From Luteimonas terrae (lineage in GTDB: Bacteria > Pseudomonadota > Gammaproteobacteria > Xanthomonadales > Xanthomonadaceae), in contig NZ_SMTG01000009.1 in the NCBI RefSeq assembly GCF_004358165.1, forward strand, positions 1 to 64,000: 64,000 bases of DNA, written 5' to 3'. The position numbers and the translations under genes are program-made. The notes below the pieces were generated by a model that worked only from the letters and a program-made list of their open reading frames with translations, did no database searches and was not told where the DNA came from. Below are positions 41,804 to 48,574 of this stretch, piece by piece (position 1 is the first letter of the stretch; each line of letters opens with the position of its first letter).

Positions 41804-42851
41804 CGCGACCAGCAGTCCGACGCCGCGCCACGCGCCGCTGCGCGAGCGCCTGCCGCGGCTGTCGGCCACGCAGGCCGACACGCTGCGCAGCCTGCACGCC
41901 CGGCCGCGCCAGTGGACGACGGCAGGCGGCACCCTGCAGCTGCGCGGCGGTCGTCCACCGTCCGGCACTGCCGGTGATGGCGGCCTGTTCGAGCTCGACG
42001 CCGACGGCGTGCGCCTGGGCCTGCGGCTGTCGTCCGCGCCGCAGGCGGAGGACGACGGCCTGCACTGGCAGGACCGCCGCGGCCGCGCGCGCGTGCTTGC
42101 CTGGAGCCTGGCCCACGAGGCCACGCTGGTGCAGATCAGCGAAGCGCTGGGTGCCTCGCTGCTGCCGCTGCCGGATGCGCCGCTCGAGGCGCCGGCCGCC
42201 GACACGTTGTGGCTCGATCTCGACTTCGCCGCCGTCGACGGCGCCATCGTGCACGGCACCCTGCGCGCGCCCGCAAGCTGGGTGCAGGCACTGCTCGCCC
42301 GCGCCGATGCCGGCCCGCCACCGCAGGTGGATCCCGGTCACTGGCGCCAGCTGCCGGTCATTGCGACGGTCGCCATCGTCGCGCCGCCGCTGACTCTGGC
42401 CGATGTCCGCAGCCTGCATCCCGGCGATGTGATCGTCGTCGGCAACACCCGCCTGCCGCCGCTGCACGCCAGCGCCGCCGGTCTGCGCTGGCCGGTCCGG
42501 ACCGGCCCCGACGGCTGGCGCATCGACGGCCCGCCCACCCCACGCCCCCGACACCAGGAGACACCCCGCATGAGCGAGACCGACGCGACCGACGCCCTGC
42601 AGACCGAAGACGCCACGCCCGCCGCCGAGGATCCGGCCGGCCGCCTGCCGGTGGAGGTGGAATTCGAGGTCGGCAAGGTCGAGCTGAAGCTGTCCGACAT
42701 CGCCGCGCTGCAGCCCGGCTACGTGTTCGCGCTGCCGGTGCACCTGGAAGGCGCCAACGTCACCATCCGCGCCAACGGCCGCGTCGCCGGCCAGGGCGAA
42801 CTGGTCGCGGTTGGCGATACGCTGGGCGTCCGCCTGCTGTCCTGGAGCTGA
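41796..42851 (+). CDS. sctQ: T3SS sorting-platform protein SctQ
   Basis: 351-aa C-ring/pod protein. The long N-terminal region (1-255) is variable. Two SPOA-type modules follow: about 180-240 (PVIATVAIVAPPLTLADVRS then PGDVIVV) and the C-terminal 285-351 (PVEVEFEVGKVELKLSDIAA then GELVAVGDTLGVRLLS), which is the FliN-like surface. A ribosome site and ATG inside the gene (42570) would make the C-terminal module separately. Overlaps the regulator gene by 8 nt and lies 2 nt before sctR. Confidence 0.9.
   Translation: MADATSSPTPRHAPLRERLPRLSATQADTLRSLHARPRQWTTAGGTLQLRGGRPPSGTAGDGGLFELDADGVRLGLRLSSAPQAEDDGLHWQDRRGRARVLAWSLAHEATLVQISEALGASLLPLPDAPLEAPAADTLWLDLDFAAVDGAIVHGTLRAPASWVQALLARADAGPPPQVDPGHWRQLPVIATVAIVAPPLTLADVRSLHPGDVIVVGNTRLPPLHASAAGLRWPVRTGPDGWRIDGPPTPRPRHQETPRMSETDATDALQTEDATPAAEDPAGRLPVEVEFEVGKVELKLSDIAALQPGYVFALPVHLEGANVTIRANGRVAGQGELVAVGDTLGVRLLSWS
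42556..42560 (+). promoter_or_regulatory. Internal ribosome-binding site in sctQ
   Basis: AGGAG, 9 nt before the in-frame ATG at 42570. The match is better than that of the full-length sctQ start. Confidence 0.6.
42570..42851 (+). CDS. SctQ C-terminal product (internal start)
   Basis: 93-aa predicted product from an in-frame ATG inside sctQ. It begins with an acidic Thr/Asp/Ala-rich stretch (MSETDATDALQTED) and contains the complete C-terminal SPOA module. In YscQ, SsaQ and Spa33 a similar short product is made from an internal start and is needed for the platform; the same is inferred here. The preceding 35 residues of the long form are a Pro/Arg linker, so the start falls at a domain border. 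Confidence 0.6.
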   Translation: MSETDATDALQTEDATPAAEDPAGRLPVEVEFEVGKVELKLSDIAALQPGYVFALPVHLEGANVTIRANGRVAGQGELVAVGDTLGVRLLSWS

Positions 42852-42853
42852 GC

Positions 42854-43849
42854 ATGGATTTCAGCACGTTCTCGCCCGCCCTCGTCCTGGTGACGGTGGT
42901 CAGCCTCGCGCTGGCCCCGTTCGTGGCGGTGATGGTCACCTCGTTCACCAAGATCGTCGTGGTGCTGAGCCTGCTGCGCAATGCGCTGGGCCTGCAGCAG
43001 GTGCCGCCGAACGTGGTCATCAACGGCCTGGCGATCGTGCTGTCGATCTACGTGATGTATCCGGTGATCCTCGACGTCAACGACGCGGTGCAGGCGCGGC
43101 TCGAGGGCCGGCCGCCGCCGGCCGCGGTGCAGCGCCAGATCGATGCCCGCGCGCAGGCGCAGGCGGTGCGCGAAGGCCGGCCCATCGACGTGCGCCCGGC
43201 GGCGGCGCCTGCCGAGGCGGAGGCCGCTGCGCCCGCACCGAGCAGCCCGGCGGCCGCCGATGCCCTGGCCGCCGAAGCGCAGGCCCAGGGCGCCGGTCAG
43301 GCCGCGGTGGATCCGATGTTCGCCGCGGTGCGCGGCGGTTCCAGCAATGATCCACGCGAGGACGACGCGCCTGCGCCGCAGGGTCTGGCCGAGCAGGTCA
43401 CGCGGATGGGCAGCGGCGCTGCGCCGGCGCCGGCGTCCGGCGGCTTCGACACCAACCGCATGCTGCTGATGATCGACGCCGGCAAGGAGCCGCTGCGCAC
43501 CTTCCTCATCCAGCATTCCAGCGATTCGGAACGGGCGTTCTTCCTGCGCAGCGTGCAGCGCATGCTGCCGCCCGAGCGCCGCGGCGGCATGACGCCCGAC
43601 GACTTCATCGTCATCGTGCCGGCCTTCACCGTCAGCGAGCTCACCGCCGCGTTCCAGATCGGCTTCCTGATCTTCCTGCCGTTCCTGATCATCGACCTCG
43701 TGGTCGCGAACATCCTGCTCGCGCTGGGCATGATGATGCTCTCGCCGACCACCGTCTCGTTGCCGTTCAAGCTGCTGCTGTTCGTGCTGATCGACGGCTG
43801 GGCCAAGCTCGTCCACGGCCTCGTGCTGACCTACGGAGTCACGGGATGA
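42854..43849 (+). CDS. sctR: T3SS export-gate protein SctR with long insertion
   Basis: 331-aa FliP/SctR-family protein. Family segments are intact at both ends: FTKIVVVLSLLRNALGLQQV and PPNVVINGLAIVLSIYVM at the N-terminus; MTPDDFIVIVPAFTVSELTA, FQIGFLIFLPFLIIDLVVA and SPTTVSLPFKLLLFVLIDGW at the C-terminus. About residues 85-200 are an Ala/Pro/Gln-rich low-complexity insertion in the periplasmic loop; relatives are about 215 aa. Five copies form the core of the export pore with SctS and SctT. Stop overlaps sctS (ATGA). Confidence 0.94.
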   Translation: MDFSTFSPALVLVTVVSLALAPFVAVMVTSFTKIVVVLSLLRNALGLQQVPPNVVINGLAIVLSIYVMYPVILDVNDAVQARLEGRPPPAAVQRQIDARAQAQAVREGRPIDVRPAAAPAEAEAAAPAPSSPAAADALAAEAQAQGAGQAAVDPMFAAVRGGSSNDPREDDAPAPQGLAEQVTRMGSGAAPAPASGGFDTNRMLLMIDAGKEPLRTFLIQHSSDSERAFFLRSVQRMLPPERRGGMTPDDFIVIVPAFTVSELTAAFQIGFLIFLPFLIIDLVVANILLALGMMMLSPTTVSLPFKLLLFVLIDGWAKLVHGLVLTYGVTG

Positions 43850-44106
43850 ACGAGGTCCTGGAGTTCACCAAGGAAGCGCTGTGGCTGGTGCTGCTGCTGT
43901 CCGGTCCGCCGGTCGCGGCGGCCGCGCTCGTCGGCCTGGTGATCGCGTTCCTGCAGGCGGCCACACAGCTGCAGGAGCAGACGTTCCCCTACGCGCTGAA
44001 GTTCCTCGCGATCGTGATCACGATCTTCGTCACCGCCTCGCTGATGGGCGGCACGCTGTACGTGTTCGCCAACCGCATCTTCATCGACTTCCCGGGCCTC
44101 GTCTGA
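43846..44106 (+). CDS. sctS: T3SS export-gate protein SctS
   Basis: 86-aa FliQ/SctS-family protein with two membrane helices. The conserved core reads SGPPVAAAALVGLVIAFLQA then TQLQEQTFPYALK, where Q-E-Q and the following helix form the gating loop below SctR. The start overlaps the sctR stop and the sctT gene starts 3 nt downstream. Confidence 0.96.
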   Translation: MNEVLEFTKEALWLVLLLSGPPVAAAALVGLVIAFLQAATQLQEQTFPYALKFLAIVITIFVTASLMGGTLYVFANRIFIDFPGLV

Positions 44107-44109
44107 ACC

Positions 44110-44895
44110 ATGGACTTCGGCACCAACCCGATGCTGGCGCTCGCGCTGACGTTGCCGCGCATCGCCGGCGCCTTCCTGATGCTGCCCCTGCTGACCACCG
44201 AAACGGTGCCGGCGATGGTGCGCAACAGCTTCATGGTGAGCCTGGCGATCGTCGCGATCCCGATCGCACTGGCCGGTGCGCCGCCGATCGAGGCCGCCGG
44301 CACCGCACACTGGTCGGCGATCGTGCTCAAGGAAACCTTCATCGGCATCTCGATCGGGTTCTGCTATGGCATCGTGTTCTGGGCGATCAGCTCGGCCGGC
44401 GTGGTCATCGACACCCAGGTCGGCATGTCGATGGCGCAGATCTTCGATCCCATCCAGGGCCACCAGACCTCGCTGCACGGCGAGTTCCTGTCGCAGTTCG
44501 CCACGTTCCTGTTCATGGCCAGCGGCGCGTTCCTGGTGTTCCTGGACCTGCTGATGACCAGCTACACGATCTGGCCGGTCATGAGTTTCTTTCCCGATCT
44601 CAGACTCAGCGGCATGGCGCTGTTCGTCGGGCAGTTCGGCTATCTGATGACCGCGATGCTGCTGATCGCAGCCCCGGCGATGGTGATCCTGCTGGTCATC
44701 GACCTGTCCTTCGGCCTGGTCAACCGCTACGCCCCGCAGCTCAACGTGTTTGCGCTGACGATGCCGATCAAGGCGTGGCTGGCGACGGCGATCATCCTGC
44801 TGATGATCGGCGTGTTCGTGGAGATCGTGATGACGCGGCTGGTCGACAACAGCGGGCTGATCGAGGCGCTGAAGCACGCGTTCAACGCGAGGTAG
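44110..44895 (+). CDS. sctT: T3SS export-gate protein SctT
   Basis: 261-aa FliR/SctT-family membrane protein with about six helices: RIAGAFLMLPLL at the N-terminus, GFCYGIVFWAISSAGVVIDTQ-type centre, and GQFGYLMTAMLLIAAPAMVI with LNVFALTMPIKA at the C-terminus. One copy closes the SctR5-S4-T1 export pore. Last gene of the plus-strand run; sctU converges on it with 51 nt between stops. Confidence 0.95.
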   Translation: MDFGTNPMLALALTLPRIAGAFLMLPLLTTETVPAMVRNSFMVSLAIVAIPIALAGAPPIEAAGTAHWSAIVLKETFIGISIGFCYGIVFWAISSAGVVIDTQVGMSMAQIFDPIQGHQTSLHGEFLSQFATFLFMASGAFLVFLDLLMTSYTIWPVMSFFPDLRLSGMALFVGQFGYLMTAMLLIAAPAMVILLVIDLSFGLVNRYAPQLNVFALTMPIKAWLATAIILLMIGVFVEIVMTRLVDNSGLIEALKHAFNAR

Positions 44896-44946
44896 GCAAG
44901 CCCCTCGCGTCACGCCTGGCCCGAGCCGCCGAAGCTTTAAGCGTGA

Positions 44947-46152
44947 TTACCGCATCGGATCCCGCGGATCCTCGAACCGGTCCGCGACCGCCGGATCCTC
45001 GGCCAGCGGCGGCACCGCATCTTCGGGATTTTCCAGCCCGATCTCGGCCCGCATCTCCGCCGGCGGGTCGAACTCCGGCGGTTCGGGCCGGTGCTCGCCG
45101 ATGCGCACGCCTTCGGCCCAGTACAGCACCTGCGCGACGGCCTCGAAGAAGTCGTCGCTGATGTAGTCGTCGATCTCGACGCGCGCATTGAGGCCGCGTG
45201 CCAACGGGACGTTCTCGAGAATCGGCACGCCGGCTTCCTCCGCGACGCGCTTGATCTCTTCGGCGACATGGCCCTCGCCCTTGGCGACGACCAGCGGCAG
45301 GTCGTCATTGCCCTGTTCGTACTGCAACGCGACGGCGATGTGGGTGGGATTGGTCACGACGACGTTCGATCCTCTGACGGCATTGAGCATGTTCTGCTGC
45401 GACCACTCCTGGTGCAGCTGCTTGCGGCGTTGCTTGACGTAGGGGTCGCCCTCGTTCTCCTTGACCTCCTGCTTGATGTCGCGCCGGCTCATGCGCAGCT
45501 TCTTGATGTAGCTGTACTTCTGATACGAGGCGTCGAGCGCGGAGACGAAGAAGAACACGAAGATCGTCCAGATGCCGATCCACTTGAGCGCGTGCCAGAT
45601 CGCGCTGCCGATCGCCTGCGGCTGCGCGAACGGCAGCTGCAACAGCGGCGGCAACATGCCCCACAGCACCAGACCGCCGATGCCGATCAGCGCCATGCTC
45701 TTGAGCGCGCTCTTGACCAGCTCGACGAGGTTGTCCATCGAGAACATCTTCTTGACGCCGCTGACCGGGTTCAGTTTCGACAGGTCCGGGGTGACCTTCT
45801 TCATCGTCGCGACCGGGCCGACCTGCAGGAACTCCACCAGCAGGGCCAGCATCACCGCCAGCAGCAGCAGCGGCAGGGTCATGGCCAGCAGCGTCTGCAC
45901 GGCCAGCGGCGCGATCGTGCGCAAGGCCGCGTCGAAGGGCTGGTTCATCACCTGCAGCGCCGAATCGAACAGACCGCTGATGCGACGGAACATGTAACCC
46001 ATCATCATCCAGCCACCGGCCAGCCACCCCATGATCAGCACCGTGCTGGTCAACTCGCGGCTCTTGGCGACATTGCCGTCCTTGCGGGCGTCCTTGAGCT
46101 TCTTGCTGGTCGGTTTTTCGGTCTTGTCGGCGCCTTCGTTCTCTTCGGCCAT
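44947..46152 (-). CDS. sctU: T3SS switch protein SctU
   Basis: 401-aa FlhB/SctU-family protein. Start 46152 gives MAEENEGADKTEKPTSKKL, the usual soluble N-terminus, with GGAGG 4 nt upstream. Four membrane helices lie at about 38-200. The self-cleaving NPTH motif is at 268-271 within VVVTNPTHIAVAL, followed by the C-terminal domain. A tail of about 50 residues, rich in Glu, Pro and Asp, extends past the usual end. Unlike most clusters, it is oriented against sctR-S-T. Confidence 0.95.
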   Translation of the reverse strand: MAEENEGADKTEKPTSKKLKDARKDGNVAKSRELTSTVLIMGWLAGGWMMMGYMFRRISGLFDSALQVMNQPFDAALRTIAPLAVQTLLAMTLPLLLLAVMLALLVEFLQVGPVATMKKVTPDLSKLNPVSGVKKMFSMDNLVELVKSALKSMALIGIGGLVLWGMLPPLLQLPFAQPQAIGSAIWHALKWIGIWTIFVFFFVSALDASYQKYSYIKKLRMSRRDIKQEVKENEGDPYVKQRRKQLHQEWSQQNMLNAVRGSNVVVTNPTHIAVALQYEQGNDDLPLVVAKGEGHVAEEIKRVAEEAGVPILENVPLARGLNARVEIDDYISDDFFEAVAQVLYWAEGVRIGEHRPEPPEFDPPAEMRAEIGLENPEDAVPPLAEDPAVADRFEDPRDPMR

Positions 46153-46334
46153 CGGCCCTCCGAGGCAGGGCGCGCACCAGTGTCGCGCGTGGAAGGGCGA
46201 GGCTAGCATGGGCTCGTGACGCGTCCGTTCGCCGACGGGAGCCGCTGGATCGGGGTGAAGCGCGGGTGCCCGGCACCGGCCGCAGCCACCCGGGATTCAG
46301 CCTGCAGCCCATCAGCGCGGGCCGCGCCGCCGAC

Positions 46335-46350
46335 CTAGGGGCAGCCCGAG
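46335..46350. promoter_or_regulatory. CTAGG dyad, site 6 (one mismatch)
   Basis: CTAGGGGCAGCCCGAG: left arm perfect, right arm CCCGAG instead of CCCTAG. It lies 97 nt upstream of the ATG at 46448, the same distance as site 1 to its gene, with a TACAGT hexamer 24 nt after it. Confidence 0.5.
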
Positions 46351-46447
46351 ATAGGCGGTGCATGGCAGCAGCGTTACAGTCCGCCCATCGCCGCAGAAGC
46401 GGTTCGCCCAGCCCACCTCCAGAGATCGACAAGGCAACGCTATCCCG

Positions 46448-46759
46448 ATGAGCAGCATTCCCTCCGACGCCAGCTTCAACGCCGCCAGCCTCGACCGGCT
46501 GGGTGGACAGGTCGCGTTCGACGACCTGCGCCATGAGGCGCCCGGGCTCGCCCCGGCGGATGGTGGCCTTGCGGATGTGGCGAGTGGCCCGCTGGCCGAT
46601 CCGGGAGAGGATGTGCTCAACGTCGCCGCCTGGGACGGTGTGCCGGCCGGAAACCGCCAGCTGCCGGGTGATTTCGCTTTCGAGGCGCGCCTGTCGGCGG
46701 TGGACCTGTCGCAGGCGGCGGACCAGGGCGCCGACGCGATCCTCGACGCGCTGGCCTGA
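46448..46759 (+). CDS. Small acidic island protein
   Basis: 103-aa acidic protein, no signal peptide and no membrane helix. It begins MSSIPSDASFNAASLDRLGG, Ser-rich like type III substrates, and continues with many Asp, Ala and Gly. No family recognised. The ribosome site is weak (AAGG 13 nt upstream). Being behind CTAGG site 6 and divergent from sctU makes it the right-hand end of the island. It could be a secreted protein, a chaperone or a regulator. Confidence 0.55.
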   Translation: MSSIPSDASFNAASLDRLGGQVAFDDLRHEAPGLAPADGGLADVASGPLADPGEDVLNVAAWDGVPAGNRQLPGDFAFEARLSAVDLSQAADQGADAILDALA

Positions 46760-46822
46760 GGCCGGACCCGGACCGTACCGGGTTAAAGTCCGGCGGCCTT
46801 TCCTTTCGCCGCCACCCTTTCG

Positions 46823-47500
46823 ATGAATGCCGTTCCGTCCGCGCAGGCCCTGCGCGATGCCGCCGACCGTCTGGTCTCGACGCTCGCGGCCCATGCCGAC
46901 CCGGAGTACCGCCTGACCGTGCTCAAGCGACTGGTGCGGCGGCTGGGCGAGGAGAAGTACCCGGTGTTCCTGCGCCTGCTGGGCGTCGTGGCCGAGAGCG
47001 ACGACACCCGGGCGCAGCGCCTGCTGGCCGACACCATCGGCACCGCGCTGCGCCGCATGGACCTTCCGGGCGGCGCATTGAGCTCCTGGGGTGCGACCCG
47101 CCTGCCCGACAGCGCGGCGCCGGTCTCGGCCAGCGCGTTTTCGGGGCAGTTCTTCGGCGGCACGCCGAGGCGCATGCTGGGGCCGGTGGAATACCTGACC
47201 GTGTGGCACCTGCAGCGTACCCAGCGCACCGCGCTGTCGGCCGACACCTTCCGCACCAGTCTGTCGCGGCTGATCGCGCTGCTGAACCAGTCCGAGGATG
47301 CGCGCACGCTGTATCCGCAGAAGCTCGCCGTCGATGCGCAGAACGAACTCGAAGGCGCCTACACCCGGGCCACGCGCGAGCGGCTGGCCGCGATCGCGGT
47401 CGCCTGGAAGGCGGGCCGCAGCCCGGACGAGATCGCCCAGGCCGCGCTCGATGCCAGCGCCGCCGACACGCCACACGGCTGGGTGCTGCGCGATCTGTGA
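46823..47500 (+). CDS. Conserved hypothetical protein
   Basis: 225-aa soluble protein I do not recognise. It is mostly helical, with segments RLTVLKRLVRRLGEEKYPVF near the N-terminus and PVEYLTVWHLQRTQRTALSA in the middle, and no cysteines, signal or membrane helix. Codon use and GC look like the core genome. A TTAAAG -10-like box lies about 35 nt upstream. Probably the first core gene after the secretion island. Confidence 0.7.
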   Translation: MNAVPSAQALRDAADRLVSTLAAHADPEYRLTVLKRLVRRLGEEKYPVFLRLLGVVAESDDTRAQRLLADTIGTALRRMDLPGGALSSWGATRLPDSAAPVSASAFSGQFFGGTPRRMLGPVEYLTVWHLQRTQRTALSADTFRTSLSRLIALLNQSEDARTLYPQKLAVDAQNELEGAYTRATRERLAAIAVAWKAGRSPDEIAQAALDASAADTPHGWVLRDL

Positions 47501-47592
47501 GGCGCACGGGCGCGACGACGCGCCCGGCCGCGCTTGTCCGGTCATCTGGCGGCTTGCAAGATGCGCTGTCCGGCCCCCGCAGGAAATCCGCC

Positions 47593-48522
47593 ATGCCCGT
47601 TCCCGCCCGCTCGCCCGACGCCCGCCGCCGCCGCGGCCGCAGCCGCGCCGCGACGCTGCTGCTGCCGCTGGTGCTGTGGCTGGGCGCGTGCCAGCGCGAA
47701 GACGCGGACGCGCCGGCGCCGGCACGCGGCGGCGCAACGCCGGTCGAAGCGGTTGCCGTGCTGACCGCCCACCTGCGCAGCGGGGATCTGGCCGCCTTCG
47801 CCCACGATGCGGTGACGCCGGAGTTGGCCCCCGAACTGGATGCCGCCTGGCGTGCGGGCCGCTCGCGCTGGCCGATCAGCGAGCTGCCGCTGTCAGCGCA
47901 GTTGCCTGCGGTGCTGACCGCGCTGGGCGCACCGCAGGCCGAGCGGCTGCTGCTGCAGACCTTCAATCGCGAGTTCGCTGGCGCCGAGCGTGAACTGCGT
48001 TCGGCGGCGGTCGCGCTGGGGGCCTTCGCCATCCAGTACCTCGAACAGGGCGGCGACTTCAGCCAGGACGAACGCGCCCACTACACCCAGCTGATCGCAG
48101 CCGCGAGCGCCTGGGCCGAGACCGCGCCGCTGGCTGACCGGGACCGCGCGCGCGCCACCATCGCTGCGCTGGTGGCCGCCGCACGCGAGGGCGGAATCCC
48201 CAGCGACGCGGCCCTGGGCGCGGCCGGCATGCAGGACGGCCTGGCGAAGCTGTCGCCGCTGTTCAAGGCCGGCAAGCTGCGCCTGGCCGCCTACGGCCTG
48301 GATCTCGACCGGACCTTCGACAGCGTGGAAACCACGCTGGACACCCAGACCGGCGACACCGCGCAAGTGCGCCTGCGCTACGTGCTCGCCGACAAGCCGG
48401 TCGATGCACTGGTGAACGTGGAGCGCCACGACGGCCGCTGGTACGTCAGCGACTTCCTGCGCCACGCCCGCACGGCCGCGGCGCCCGATGCGCCCGCCGC
48501 ACCGGTCCCGGCGACACCCTGA
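47593..48522 (+). CDS. Hypothetical lipoprotein
   Basis: 309-aa predicted lipoprotein. A basic N-terminus (DARRRRGRSRAA) precedes a hydrophobic stretch ending in the lipobox LGAC (residues 30-33). The mature protein is helical and Ala-rich; near the end RLRYVLADKPVDALVNVERH and GRWYVSDFLRHA resemble the NTF2-like or DUF4878-type fold of envelope lipoproteins. The end is Ala/Pro-rich. Function unknown. Upstream gene ends 92 nt earlier. Confidence 0.7.
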   Translation: MPVPARSPDARRRRGRSRAATLLLPLVLWLGACQREDADAPAPARGGATPVEAVAVLTAHLRSGDLAAFAHDAVTPELAPELDAAWRAGRSRWPISELPLSAQLPAVLTALGAPQAERLLLQTFNREFAGAERELRSAAVALGAFAIQYLEQGGDFSQDERAHYTQLIAAASAWAETAPLADRDRARATIAALVAAAREGGIPSDAALGAAGMQDGLAKLSPLFKAGKLRLAAYGLDLDRTFDSVETTLDTQTGDTAQVRLRYVLADKPVDALVNVERHDGRWYVSDFLRHARTAAAPDAPAAPVPATP

Positions 48523-48561
48523 GTGCGTCCGTGCGCGTGCAGCCCCGACGGGTCGCTTGGG

Positions 48562-48567
48562 CATAAT
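48562..48567 (+). promoter_or_regulatory. -10 box, leaderless plsB
   Basis: CATAAT, 7 nt before the ATG at 48575. It overlaps an upstream in-frame ATG (48566), which therefore cannot be the start of this transcript. Confidence 0.5.
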
Positions 48568-48574
48568 GCCGCCG

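Noticed and set aside
30332..46152. Flagellar export genes instead of an injectisome
   Set aside because: A YscJ-type lipoprotein, an FHA-type SctD, a rod and a needle gene and the prgH-I-J-K-like order are injectisome features; no flagellin, hook, basal-body rod or motor genes are present.
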